DNA of 38,919 nt from an uncultured Bacteroidales bacterium (lineage in GTDB: Bacteria > Bacteroidota > Bacteroidia > Bacteroidales > UBA4417): the NCBI GenBank assembly GCA_903946925.1, contig CAJAXK010000174.1, forward strand, positions 1-38,919, in the 5' to 3' direction. Below, in pieces: positions 16,731 to 25,140 of the stretch (positions are counted from its first letter, which is position 1; the number at the start of each line of letters is the position of its first letter). The translations under genes and the position numbers were made by a program. A model generated the notes under the pieces. That model made no database searches and was not told the DNA's origin. It was given only the letters and a program-made list of their open reading frames with translations.

Positions 16731-19133
16731 TTAAAATATTTTCGGATACTTCACCGGGTTATAATCGTGCATCATATTGTAGATGCAATCGAATACATCT
16801 TCAGCATTTGGGTTAGAGAAATAATCGCCGTCGGTACCATAAGCTGCCCTGTGAGCCTGGGCTGTAACGGTTCTGGGTTCAGAATCCAGGTAATTAAAGC
16901 CTTTTTGCCCTTCTAACACTTTTTGCATCATGTAAGCAGTTGCGCCTCCAGGCACATCTTCGTCAAAAAACACAATTTTATTGGTCTTTTTCAACGATTC
17001 GGTAATTGAATGGTTAATATCAAATGGTTCTAATGACTGAACATCAATAAGTTCTACCGAAATCTTAAAATCGCGAAGTTGGGCAGCTGCATCCTGTGCC
17101 ACCCGGACGCACGATCCATAAGTTACAAGTGTTACATCGTTTCCTTGTTCAATTATTTCGGGTATGCCAACCGGAATACAGAATTCTCCAATATTCAATG
17201 GTTTCTTTTCCCTCAAACGGTATCCATTCAGGGGTTCAATAATTAGTGCAGGTTCATCGGATTTCAGCATTGTGTTGTAAAAGCCCGCTGCCCGGGTCAT
17301 ATCGCGTGGGACTAACACATAAACGCCTCTAATACTATTGATTACCATGCTTAGAGGAGAACCGGAATGCCAAATGCCTTCCAATCTATGCCCGCGTGTT
17401 GTAATAATCATGGGCGCTTTCTGGCCGCCAGCGGTGCGGTATTGCAAAGTTGCCAAATCGTCGCTCATAAGTTGCAGGCCATATAGCAAATAGTCGAAAT
17501 ACTGTATTTCGGCCACAGGCCTCATCCCTCTCATGGCCAGGCCAATACCTTGTCCGATGATGGTTGCTTCGCGTATTCCTGTATCAAAAATCCGGTTTTC
17601 GCCATATTTTAACTGCAAGCCTTCAAAAGTTTGGTTTACCCCACCAATTTTGCCAACATCTTCACCGAACATAACGATTTTTTCGTTCTTCGCAAATTGT
17701 AAATCCCAATTGTCGCGCAATATTTCCCTGCCGGGAACAAGCAAGGCATCATCGCTATATTCAGGATTTATGGCTTGAACCTTCAATGCCGATTCGTCCG
17801 ATTCGCTGTAAAGATAGGTATTGAATTTTTTGCGGCTCTCGTTCAATTCTTCAGTTAGCCATTGAGTTACATTTATTTTTAACGAATTGGATGGGTTGCT
17901 GCACGAATCGCAAATAAGCCGAAGTATTTTTTTTGCCGCCGACATAATATCTTTACGTATGGGGTCGGCAATCTGGCGTAAATCCTCCTTTATGGAATTT
18001 ATTCGGTCTGTTTTTGCACAATTGCAGCTTGTAACATCGGCTATCCGAAGGAAATCATCGCGGAGTTTGTTCAGTGGTTTTTGGTAGTTGTTCCAGGCTG
18101 TTTTTCTTGCATTCCTTACTTGTTCAACAGCTTCTTTCTCAATCAGATCGAGTTCATCGGACGTTGCAATATCCTGAGAAATAATCCAATTGCGCATTTG
18201 CGAAATACAGTCGAAATCCTTTTCCCAACTTAACCTTTCGGTGGTTTTATATCTTTCGTGCGAACCAGAAGTGCTATGGCCTTGTGGCTGTGTTACTTCC
18301 GTGATATGGAATAAAACCGGCACATGGTTTTCGCGGCAATAGCTAACCCCTTCATAGTAAATTTTGCATAGTTCTTCATAATCCCAGCCTCTGGCGGTAT
18401 AAATCTTATAACCGGCTTTATCGGCAGTTTGCTCGAAGCCTTTAAGAACTTCCGAAATACTGGATTTGGTGGTCTGTAGTTTGTTTGGCACCGAAATGCC
18501 GAAACCATCGTCCCAAACCGACATGGCCATTGGAACCTGTAAAACACCTGCAGCATTGATGGTTTCCCAAAAATGGCCTTCGCTCGTACTGGCATCGCCG
18601 ATGGTTCCAAATGCAACTTCGTCGCCATTTTTCGAAATGTTGGTCAAATGAGCCAGTTCAGGGTTGTTGCGGAACAATTTAGATGTAAGCGCAAGCCCTA
18701 ACAGGCGTGGCATTTGGCCAGCGGTTGGCGAAATATCGGCAGATGAATTTTTCTGTCCGGTAAGGTTTTTCCAATGCCCGTTGCTGTCTAGGCTGCGGGT
18801 GGCAAAATGGTTGTTCATCAGGCGGCCGGCATTCATAGGGTTAAAACCTGCATCCGTATCGCCATAAATTTGAGCAAAAACCTCCTCCACTTTCATCAAT
18901 CCGGCAGCAAGCATAAAAGTTTGGTCGCGGTAATATCCTGAACGCCAATCCCCATCTTTAAAAACCCGAGCCATGGCCAACTGGGCCACTTCCTTGCCAT
19001 CGCCAAATATACCGAACTTGCCTTTGCCCGAAAGCACTTCGCGCCTACCTAATAAACTTGCCTGTCGGCTGAGGTTAGCAATACGGTAATCGCTTAAAAC
19101 TTGTTCCTTATTGAAAAAATTTGAAAAATCCAT
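16731..19133 (-). CDS. Fused alpha-beta E1 component of a 2-oxoacid dehydrogenase
   Basis: 800 residues from the ATG at 19133 (MDFSNFF). Residues about 1-340 are E1-alpha with the thiamine-diphosphate motif GDASTSEGHFWETIN (180-193) and THDP contacts around YYRDQ. Residues about 465-800 are E1-beta: FGEDVGKIGGVNQTFEGL, GIREATIIGQGIG, QYFDYL, VLVPRD, LIEPLN and VTYGSC. Together they decarboxylate a 2-oxoacid (branched-chain or pyruvate type) and pass the acyl group to lipoyl E2. No E2 or E3 gene is adjacent. The linker between the halves has four cysteines as SCNC (370, 372) and CDSC (408, 411), which is unusual. Fused E1 of this length is known in Bacteroidota. Confidence 0.9.
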   Translation of the reverse strand: MDFSNFFNKEQVLSDYRIANLSRQASLLGRREVLSGKGKFGIFGDGKEVAQLAMARVFKDGDWRSGYYRDQTFMLAAGLMKVEEVFAQIYGDTDAGFNPMNAGRLMNNHFATRSLDSNGHWKNLTGQKNSSADISPTAGQMPRLLGLALTSKLFRNNPELAHLTNISKNGDEVAFGTIGDASTSEGHFWETINAAGVLQVPMAMSVWDDGFGISVPNKLQTTKSSISEVLKGFEQTADKAGYKIYTARGWDYEELCKIYYEGVSYCRENHVPVLFHITEVTQPQGHSTSGSHERYKTTERLSWEKDFDCISQMRNWIISQDIATSDELDLIEKEAVEQVRNARKTAWNNYQKPLNKLRDDFLRIADVTSCNCAKTDRINSIKEDLRQIADPIRKDIMSAAKKILRLICDSCSNPSNSLKINVTQWLTEELNESRKKFNTYLYSESDESALKVQAINPEYSDDALLVPGREILRDNWDLQFAKNEKIVMFGEDVGKIGGVNQTFEGLQLKYGENRIFDTGIREATIIGQGIGLAMRGMRPVAEIQYFDYLLYGLQLMSDDLATLQYRTAGGQKAPMIITTRGHRLEGIWHSGSPLSMVINSIRGVYVLVPRDMTRAAGFYNTMLKSDEPALIIEPLNGYRLREKKPLNIGEFCIPVGIPEIIEQGNDVTLVTYGSCVRVAQDAAAQLRDFKISVELIDVQSLEPFDINHSITESLKKTNKIVFFDEDVPGGATAYMMQKVLEGQKGFNYLDSEPRTVTAQAHRAAYGTDGDYFSNPNAEDVFDCIYNMMHDYNPVKYPKIF

Positions 19134-19195
19134 GGGTCTATCTGTTGTTTTCAACAAGCCTAAAAATGACTTGTTTTGTTGTTCTTAAAGTGAAA

Positions 19196-19203
19196 CAAAA
19201 ATA
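19196..19203 (-). promoter_or_regulatory. Candidate promoter of the E1 gene
   Basis: TATTTTTG on the minus strand (TAnnTTTG) is preceded by TTG at an 18-bp spacing (inside the last codons/stop region of the rubrerythrin gene). This is the best -33/-7 pair in the window. Leader length is about 55 nt. Confidence 0.5.
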
Positions 19204-19224
19204 AGGTTTACAATGTTGCCCCAA

Positions 19225-19800
19225 TCAATAATTTTCTGCAAGTATCTCAAAATAAGCTTGAGGATGTTCGCATCCGGGGCAGTTTTTTAAAGCTCGGTCA
19301 CTCTCATATATCAATCCGCATTTGCGGCAAATCCATTTCACTTTTTTATCTTTTTTGAAAACTTCACCATTTTCAATATTAGCAGCTAGTTTCTCGAAAC
19401 GTTGGGCATAAAACTTTTTAATTTGGATAAAAAGTTTGAGCTTGGTAGCAATTTGTTTGTATCCTTCTTCCCATGCAACCCTCTCAAATTCAGAAAATAA
19501 GATGGAACACTGGGCGTTTTCGGCCTCAAAAGCAGCTTTTAGGTTTTCGGGTGTTGATGCAATAGGTTCGGCCTTAAAGGTAGAAGTTATATCAAGTTCA
19601 CAGCCCTCCAGAAAGCGGAAAAGGTTTTTGCAGTGCGACATTTTTTGTTCTGCAGTTTCGGTAAAAATTGCAGACATTTGTTGGTAGCCTTCCTTTGTGG
19701 CAACTTTGGCAAACCATAAATATTTCTGAATGGCTTGGGTTTCAATAGCAAACGCCTGCATTACATGCCGGGCTGTGTGGGAGTCCTTAAAAATATCCAT
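19225..19800 (-). CDS. Rubrerythrin-like protein with degenerate diiron site
   Basis: 191 residues from the ATG at 19800, preceded by AAGGAAAAG, the same length as Desulfovibrio vulgaris rubrerythrin. From memory of that protein the two align without gaps across the diagnostic stretches (ETA-Q---H-K-LF-FLEG, EEGY--IA, RF--L--NI--G-VF). The C-terminal rubredoxin domain has both knuckles, CRKC (158, 161) and CPGC (174, 177). In the four-helix domain only Glu20, His56 and Glu94 of the iron ligands remain. The others read Lys53, Gln97, Lys128 and Tyr131 where Glu, Glu, Glu and His are expected. Peroxidase activity therefore seems lost, while one-electron transfer by the rubredoxin iron is still possible. 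Family membership is certain; function is uncertain. Confidence 0.85.
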   Translation of the reverse strand: MDIFKDSHTARHVMQAFAIETQAIQKYLWFAKVATKEGYQQMSAIFTETAEQKMSHCKNLFRFLEGCELDITSTFKAEPIASTPENLKAAFEAENAQCSILFSEFERVAWEEGYKQIATKLKLFIQIKKFYAQRFEKLAANIENGEVFKKDKKVKWICRKCGLIYESDRALKNCPGCEHPQAYFEILAENY

Positions 19801-19942
19801 TTCTTTTCCTTTAATTTCAAGCAATAAAAATATACAAAAATTGGTTCATTCGTTCAATTTCGTGTGGTTTGGCTAAAAATACCACTTCAAAGTGTCTTCA
19901 ATAACGCTGTTTATTAATAAGTTTCTACAAAATTTAAACCAT

Positions 19943-20142
19943 GAGTCCGCTCCGATAACCCTAAAAATGAGAAAACCACGGAGGCTCAGAGGCCAAATAG
20001 GTGCACAGAGTATTGTTAATCATCGCTATAGACTTAGTAAAACTTAGAGGCTTTGTGCCACATCGGCAGGCGTTCGACTGAGCTCACGCCGAAGTCTCAT
20101 TGAATTACTTTGTGGCGGAAAAAGACTTGTTGGAGTGGACTC
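19943..20142 (+). mobile_element. MITE-like repeat, copy C, with 6-bp target duplication
   Basis: 200 bp from GAGTCCGCTCCGATAACC to TTGTTGGAGTGGACTC. It is flanked on both sides by AACCAT (19937-19942 and 20143-20148), a perfect 6-bp direct repeat directly at the termini. Inside are AAAACCACGGAGGC, GTTAATCAT, GGCTTTGTGCC and an embedded palindrome-rich stretch (GTTCGACTGAGCTCACGCCGAAG split across about 20070-20095). It lies between the rubrerythrin gene and the glutathione peroxidase terminator. Confidence 0.85.
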
Positions 20143-20156
20143 AACCATGTAAAAAT

Positions 20157-20190
20157 AAAAAAAAACGGTTCAAGTTTTTCTGAACCGGTC
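20157..20190 (-). terminator. Rho-independent terminator of the glutathione peroxidase gene
   Basis: On the minus strand ACCGGTTCA-gaaaaact-TGAACCGT is followed by eight or more T residues. The GC-containing stem, short loop and T-tract are textbook, about 30 bp after the peroxidase stop. Confidence 0.85.
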
Positions 20191-20217
20191 CCGTGAAAAA
20201 ACAACCACAAACAAAAT

Positions 20218-20763
20218 CTATTTACCTGTAATCCATTTTAATATTTTTTCATCATTTGGTTTGGTTTTTGGCGAAACCATATCTACAAAATTTCCGTTCT
20301 CGTCAATCATAAATTTTTGAAAATTCCAGCTAACCTCAGCATCCATCTTTCCATTCAAAGCTTTAGATGTCAGCCATTTGTAAATAGGATCCATGTCATC
20401 GCCTTTAACCGAAATTTTTTGCATCATCGGAAAAGTAACCTTGTATTCTTCCTTGCAGAATTGCTTGATATCGGCGTTGGAACCCGGCTCCTGACTTAAA
20501 AAATTATTTGCCGGAAAGCCAATAACCATAAATTTGTCGTCGCCATATTTTGCATAAAGCTCTTGTAAATCTTTATATTGCGGGGTTAGTCCACATTTTG
20601 ATGCAGTATTAACGACCAATACTTTTTTGCCTTTGAGGCTTGCAAGGTCAAAATCAGCACCATCAATGGTTTTGGTTTTGAAACTATGGAAATTTGCTTT
20701 CTGGGCAAAACCAAATGTTACAGCAACCAACAGGGAGAGTGTAAGATACACTATTTTTTTCAT
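20218..20763 (-). CDS. Secreted/periplasmic glutathione peroxidase (thiol peroxidase type)
   Basis: 181 residues with a signal peptide (1-20, cut before QKANFHS). GPx catalytic residues are all visible: Cys57 in NTASKCGLTPQY, Gln91 in FPANNFLSQEPGS, and Trp146-Asn147 in VSWNFQKF. Cys rather than selenocysteine, plus Cys103 in QFCKEEY, fits the thioredoxin-dependent GPx type in which the second Cys resolves the disulfide. It would reduce hydroperoxides outside the cytosol. Monocistronic, with its own terminator. Confidence 0.92.
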   Translation of the reverse strand: MKKIVYLTLSLLVAVTFGFAQKANFHSFKTKTIDGADFDLASLKGKKVLVVNTASKCGLTPQYKDLQELYAKYGDDKFMVIGFPANNFLSQEPGSNADIKQFCKEEYKVTFPMMQKISVKGDDMDPIYKWLTSKALNGKMDAEVSWNFQKFMIDENGNFVDMVSPKTKPNDEKILKWITGK

Positions 20764-20975
20764 ACTATTATTTTTTTTAGTGTTTAATTTATTTTATTAT
20801 TAGTTAAACAAACAGAATTATGATGGTATTGTTCATTTTTTATATTTCGGAGTATCGAAACACATATTCAATCACGTTTCCAGTGTGAAAACTCGATGAT
20901 TTAGAAAACTATCAGAAAACGTCGGTAAAAACAATATTACTTTTTTATCCAAACTGCAGCATTTATAGAATTTGT

Positions 20976-20983
20976 TACTTTTG
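20976..20983 (+). promoter_or_regulatory. Candidate -7 box upstream of the glycosyltransferase at 21082
   Basis: TACTTTTG followed by C (TAnnTTTG) in the 318-bp gap between the divergent peroxidase and glycosyltransferase genes. This would give a leader of about 95 nt. No -33 TTG is evident. The rest of the gap is AT-rich with nothing else recognisable. Confidence 0.35.
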
Positions 20984-21081
20984 CTATGTTTATAATCTAG
21001 GGTTGTGGGTTTTGCTCTAATTCTGGTGAGAAAAACAGGTTATAGGTTTTACTTAAACTAGCACATACTAAACTTTATACT

Positions 21082-22200
21082 TTGGTCAGGAAATTAAATA
21101 TCTTGCATTTTTACGCTGAAGTACCTTCGTACATGAACCAATGGCAGCGTTTTCATTTTATTGACGAATTGCAAAGGGAAGGGCATACAGTAACAATTTT
21201 CAACCCATTATCTTACCGCTCCATTGATGAAGCAAATGAACTACTTCCAAAATTTATTGCTCAATCGGGTGTAAAATTTGATTTGTTTATTAATCCTGCA
21301 CCTTCAACCCTGATTTACAAACAAACATTACAAGCAATTAGCTCATTAGGTGTTCCTTCCCTTTTGATTTGTTTCGATAACCTACATGCACCCTTCATCC
21401 ATAAAGAAATTGCGCCTTTTTTCGATTTGGTTTGGTTAACTTCCTTTGAGACCGAATATTTGTTTAAAAAATGGGGCTGTTCTACCATTTTCCTGCCTTA
21501 TGCAGCTAATCCGTACAATTTTAAGCCTGAATGGGGAAAGGAAATTAATTCTGTTGGGTTTGTTGGAACATTGTATGACGACAGGGTTCAAAGGATTAAT
21601 AGGCTGACGGACAATTCGGTGCCATGCCGGGTTTATTCCAGTATGTTTTCAAAACAAACTAAACCTGATGCTGGCAAACAATTAAAAGCTTCGGAAATGA
21701 TTTCGTTGCTATTGAAATTATCGCAGTTTAAAATAGGACGAAAAGTGGCATATGCGCGCATACTTTACAAACTCAATGCAGGCGGTAACAGTTTGATTTT
21801 AAACGATTATCTTGAAACATCGCCATCAGTACCTTTCGAGGAAATCAATTCCATTTACTCAAACCATGCATTGTCTTTAAATATCACCGAACTAAGGAAC
21901 ACCTTCAATTTGAAACATCCTATTCATAAACTGCACCTTAGGACTTTCGAAATAGCCATGTGTGGTGGACTGCAAATTGCTTCTTTTGTGGAAGAGTTGG
22001 CCGGGTACTTTATAGATGGTGAAGAAATTATATTATGTAAGAGCGATGAAGAGTTTGTTTCAAAGTCGAAGTTCTATCTAAAGCCTGAAAATGAATCACT
22101 TCGCTTAAAAATGAAAAGAAATGCCCGAAAGCGGGCAGAAGCTGAACATACATGGAAGAATAGGTTTGAAGCGGCTTTTAAACAACTTTTTGGCAATTGA
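21082..22200 (+). CDS. CgeB-like glycosyltransferase (GT-B fold)
   Basis: 372 residues if translation starts at the TTG at 21082. That start keeps the first beta strand (RKLNILHFYAEVPSYM), which GT-B enzymes need. The next ATG (21133) would remove it, and no ATG or GTG lies between the upstream stop (21043-21045) and 21082. The C-terminal part has the pattern of Glyco_trans_1_2/CgeB proteins: LRTFEIAMCGGLQIASF, EEIILCKSDEEFVSK, and a final NARKRAEAEHTWKNRF helix. It likely adds a sugar to a surface polysaccharide. Donor and acceptor are unknown. First gene of the polysaccharide region. Confidence 0.75.
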   Translation: MVRKLNILHFYAEVPSYMNQWQRFHFIDELQREGHTVTIFNPLSYRSIDEANELLPKFIAQSGVKFDLFINPAPSTLIYKQTLQAISSLGVPSLLICFDNLHAPFIHKEIAPFFDLVWLTSFETEYLFKKWGCSTIFLPYAANPYNFKPEWGKEINSVGFVGTLYDDRVQRINRLTDNSVPCRVYSSMFSKQTKPDAGKQLKASEMISLLLKLSQFKIGRKVAYARILYKLNAGGNSLILNDYLETSPSVPFEEINSIYSNHALSLNITELRNTFNLKHPIHKLHLRTFEIAMCGGLQIASFVEELAGYFIDGEEIILCKSDEEFVSKSKFYLKPENESLRLKMKRNARKRAEAEHTWKNRFEAAFKQLFGN

Positions 22201-22247
22201 TATATTCAGGGTATTTCTTTGCAAACCCATGAATTGGATTTAACTTT

Positions 22248-22398
22248 GAGACCACTCCGAAAAGGCTTTTTTCGCCACAAAGGCACAAAGTTACTAAGTT
22301 TCACGAAGTATATAGTGCTGATTAACAATACTCTGTGTTCCTCTGTGTTCTCAGTGCCTCCGTGGTTTTCTTTTTTTTAGGGTTTTCGGAAGAGATTT
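22248..22398 (-). mobile_element. MITE-like repeat, copy D (shortest), inserted at the fkbM stop codon
   Basis: 151 bp, inverted like copy B. Left end GAGACCACTCCGAAAA. Right end decayed: TTTTCGGAAGAGATTT where TTTTCGGAGTGGACTC is expected. Flanked by AACTTT (22242-22247 and 22399-22404); the identity extends to about 11 bp (GATTTAACTTT) on both sides. The right junction falls within the TAA stop of the FkbM methyltransferase gene. Copy D lacks the middle segment found in A-C. Confidence 0.78.
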
Positions 22399-23200
22399 AA
22401 CTTTTGTACCACGATTGAGGCAAAACAAGCGGGTGGGATTTTGTATTATCAATGTCGAGTGGATGTGGGAAGGTTTTGGTGAACTCTTTTTTGTTAATCC
22501 TGTCATTTCGAAGAAAAGTAATTTCAAGTAATTCAGGGATTTCGACATTGTTGCGCTTGACCGTTTTTCCCAGATTGTTAGGATGGATATGAACTACAGA
22601 ATGTGAGTGTAAAAGTTTTGCGAAGGCCCTACTGCTCAAATCAAAATAGGGTTTGCTCCACAAGAGGTGCATCCAATGGAACTCAACAACAATTATCCTG
22701 AATCTATTTAATAATTGATCCGACAAAGAAAATATGGTCTCGTATTCATAGCCCTCAATATCCATTTGCAATAATAAGTCACTGGTTGTGTTAGGTAAAA
22801 CCTGATTCGCCCAGCTATCAAGGGTTATAAAATCGGCATCGTTTGTTGAAGAAATGAACTTTTTTAAAAAATGAAACCTGGAATGGTTTTCGGGCAATTG
22901 ATTTATCGATTTATCTGCCATAAAGACTTCCATGCCTCGGTTGGCACAGTCTTTTTCAAAACCAGCAATCGTTGATACACCAGGAGAAAAACAGGCTTCA
23001 ATGCCTTCAAAATCATCTGGGACTAAATACCCACCGTCGGAATCAGGGCCTAATCTTATAAGCGGTTTGTCAGTGGTAATTGGGCGTAACGATTTTATTA
23101 GGTTAATTAAATCAACAGGTTGCGTTGAAGGTGTTACAGCAATATTCTGATGTAAAAGGAAGTTTATTGTGGAGTTCCGTAAGGAGTTTAATAAATTCAT
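22397..23200 (-). CDS. FkbM-family methyltransferase
   Basis: 267 residues. GPDSDGGYLVPDD forms the SAM-binding start, FSPGVSTIAGFEKDCANRGMEVFMAD is the first Rossmann strand and loop, and LLLQMDIEGYEYETI is the FkbM signature. Proteins of this family O-methylate sugars or other hydroxyls, and neighbours point to a polysaccharide substrate. The gene ends exactly at the right edge of MITE-like copy D; its last codons and stop would be the same without the insertion, because the flanking repeat restores TAA. Confidence 0.8.
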   Translation of the reverse strand: MNLLNSLRNSTINFLLHQNIAVTPSTQPVDLINLIKSLRPITTDKPLIRLGPDSDGGYLVPDDFEGIEACFSPGVSTIAGFEKDCANRGMEVFMADKSINQLPENHSRFHFLKKFISSTNDADFITLDSWANQVLPNTTSDLLLQMDIEGYEYETIFSLSDQLLNRFRIIVVEFHWMHLLWSKPYFDLSSRAFAKLLHSHSVVHIHPNNLGKTVKRNNVEIPELLEITFLRNDRINKKEFTKTFPHPLDIDNTKSHPLVLPQSWYKS

Positions 23201-23322
23201 TATTTTGTTATTAGGGTATTTTTACCTATTTATCTTTCTCTTCTGGTTACTATCTTGTAGTCTGCTTTTTAGATTTTAATTCTCAGACTTGCTTGTTTTT
23301 CTTCTGTAGTTGAAGACTGGTG

Positions 23323-23330
23323 CAAATTTA
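23323..23330 (-). promoter_or_regulatory. Candidate -7 box of the FkbM gene
   Basis: TAAATTTG on the minus strand, about 120 bp before the ATG at 23200, inside the gap that separates this gene from the flippase gene. No -33 TTG at the usual spacing. Confidence 0.3.
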
Positions 23331-23400
23331 TGGCAATATTCGTTAAGTTTGGAGCAACTAGACAAACCCATTCATTTTAAGCCTTAACAAATAAAATTTT

Positions 23401-24879
23401 TTAGGTTATTTTTTTTGTTTTCAATGCTTTAATAGCAGACAAATAAAATTCTGGAATTTCTCGTCTGTAAAACAAGTAAGTAAGTACTGTTGAAATTATT
23501 GCATAGAATAGCAATACCCAAAAATAATCGGATGGAGATAAAACTATATAAACGATTATTACAGAAATGGTTACCAAAAGAGGCAAAATAATTTGTTTTT
23601 TTAAAGATAAATCGAGTTCCATTATTTTTCTGCTTTCCATATACATAAATACAATTTGGATCGGTTTTGTTAGAAGGCTCGCCCAAACAGCCCCCATCAG
23701 CCCAAAGAATTTAACCGCAATAACCGTTAGCAAAACTTGTGCTAAGGCTGAAAATGCGAAAGCCATTGTCAATAAATCGGACCTCTTTTTAGCTAAAAGT
23801 GGAAACGAATATATCTGGCGTAAACTTATAAACATAAACCCTAAACCCAATATGGGCAAAAATTTGAATGATTCGTAATAAATGGTGTTTTTAACAATCA
23901 ACGGTACTAAGAATGGGACCGCAATAGTATAAAGTGGTATGGCAATAATACTTACGGCTGAAAATCCATTAAAATATTTACGTACATCAGCTTTGCTTTG
24001 TTCAGTGGGTTCATTTGTCCAATTACCGAAAACCAGAGGGATTATGGCAGATGATAACCCATTTTGAAGAAACTCAATCACAACAAGGCATTTAATCGCA
24101 AAATCAAATATGGCAACATCGGTTGGTGATAAAAAATGCCCGATTATAAATTTGTCAATATTGGCCAATGTCCATGATAGCAATTGATAAAAGACCAGAA
24201 ACGTACAAAACTTTCGGAATAATGGCCAATACCTCCCTGAAAACCGCAATCGATATTCTCTGTTGAAATAGAAAATAGCCAGAAAAAATATTCCTGTCCC
24301 CGAAAGCAAGCGCCCCCACATCGGCCCCTGAAGGGAATATTTGTTTAAGCTTAACCAAGTTAAAGAAATTGAGATAGTAAGTATGAAATTAAATAAATTC
24401 ATGAACATATACTTGTTCGAACGTTGCTGGTAAATAAGCAAACTGGTGTAAGTTTTAAACATGCTATTAAAAAAAGCCGTAACAACGGCCATCAAACCAT
24501 AAGGGAAAAACAAAAGCTGTGTTTTTTGGGAACCGGAATTATTGAATAAATTAAATATCGATTCCCCAACCAACAACGAAGATAGTATGACAAATGTACC
24601 AATGATTAGGAGAGAAAGTACAATAGTGCCGATTATTTCTGTAAGCACTGCTGGATTGTTTTTGTTGTCAATAAATGAGATACCTATATAGTTATCGAAA
24701 CCAAAATTGAAAATTACTTGCAGAAACATGGTTATAGCTATGTACAATGCAAAAATCCCAAATTGGTCAGAGGTAAGCCAGTTTGTGTAAAAAGGCAATA
24801 AAACCAAGCCCGATGCAAGTGGTAATGCACCTGTTATGGTGTAAATTAACGATTTGCTAATAAATTGCCGTTTGATCAT
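23401..24879 (-). CDS. Polysaccharide flippase, Wzx/MOP superfamily
   Basis: 492 residues from the ATG at 24879 (MIKRQFISKSLIYT). About 12-14 membrane helices. The opening YTITGALPLASGLVLLPFYTNWLTSDQFGIFALY is typical of lipopolysaccharide/O-antigen flippases of the MOP superfamily. It would move undecaprenyl-linked oligosaccharide across the inner membrane. Its presence between glycosyltransferase genes suggests a Wzx/Wzy-type pathway, although no Wzy polymerase is recognised in the window. Divergent from the GT56 operon. Confidence 0.85.
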   Translation of the reverse strand: MIKRQFISKSLIYTITGALPLASGLVLLPFYTNWLTSDQFGIFALYIAITMFLQVIFNFGFDNYIGISFIDNKNNPAVLTEIIGTIVLSLLIIGTFVILSSLLVGESIFNLFNNSGSQKTQLLFFPYGLMAVVTAFFNSMFKTYTSLLIYQQRSNKYMFMNLFNFILTISISLTWLSLNKYSLQGPMWGRLLSGTGIFFLAIFYFNREYRLRFSGRYWPLFRKFCTFLVFYQLLSWTLANIDKFIIGHFLSPTDVAIFDFAIKCLVVIEFLQNGLSSAIIPLVFGNWTNEPTEQSKADVRKYFNGFSAVSIIAIPLYTIAVPFLVPLIVKNTIYYESFKFLPILGLGFMFISLRQIYSFPLLAKKRSDLLTMAFAFSALAQVLLTVIAVKFFGLMGAVWASLLTKPIQIVFMYMESRKIMELDLSLKKQIILPLLVTISVIIVYIVLSPSDYFWVLLFYAIISTVLTYLFYRREIPEFYLSAIKALKTKKIT

Positions 24880-24933
24880 AAGTTTAAAATAATTCACTTT
24901 AATCCAAACCCTTGATGGATTCGGTTTAAGGCG

Positions 24934-24941
24934 CAAAGTTA
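24934..24941 (-). promoter_or_regulatory. Candidate -7 box of the flippase gene
   Basis: TAACTTTG on the minus strand (TAnnTTTG), 55 bp upstream of the ATG at 24879. No -33 TTG. Confidence 0.35.
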
Positions 24942-25121
24942 CAAAACATGGGTTCGATTTTTCGTTAAAAGTGAAATTGCGGTAAAGCTGCTTAATCTGT
25001 TTTATAGACTTTTCTCATTTCTGGCATTTTAGCTACAAAATCGGTAGTGATATAGGATACAAAACAAAGTCGTGATTCTCATTTCTTTTAGTAAAATTCA
25101 GTTTATAGGAATTTTGATTCA

Positions 25122-25129
25122 TACATTTG
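25122..25129 (+). promoter_or_regulatory. Candidate -7 box of the GT56-aminotransferase operon
   Basis: TACATTTG followed by C ends 11 bp before the first ATG of the operon. Transcription would then start almost at the start codon, making the message nearly leaderless, or translation starts at the second ATG (25147). Confidence 0.35.
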
Positions 25130-25140
25130 CACTTTATTAA

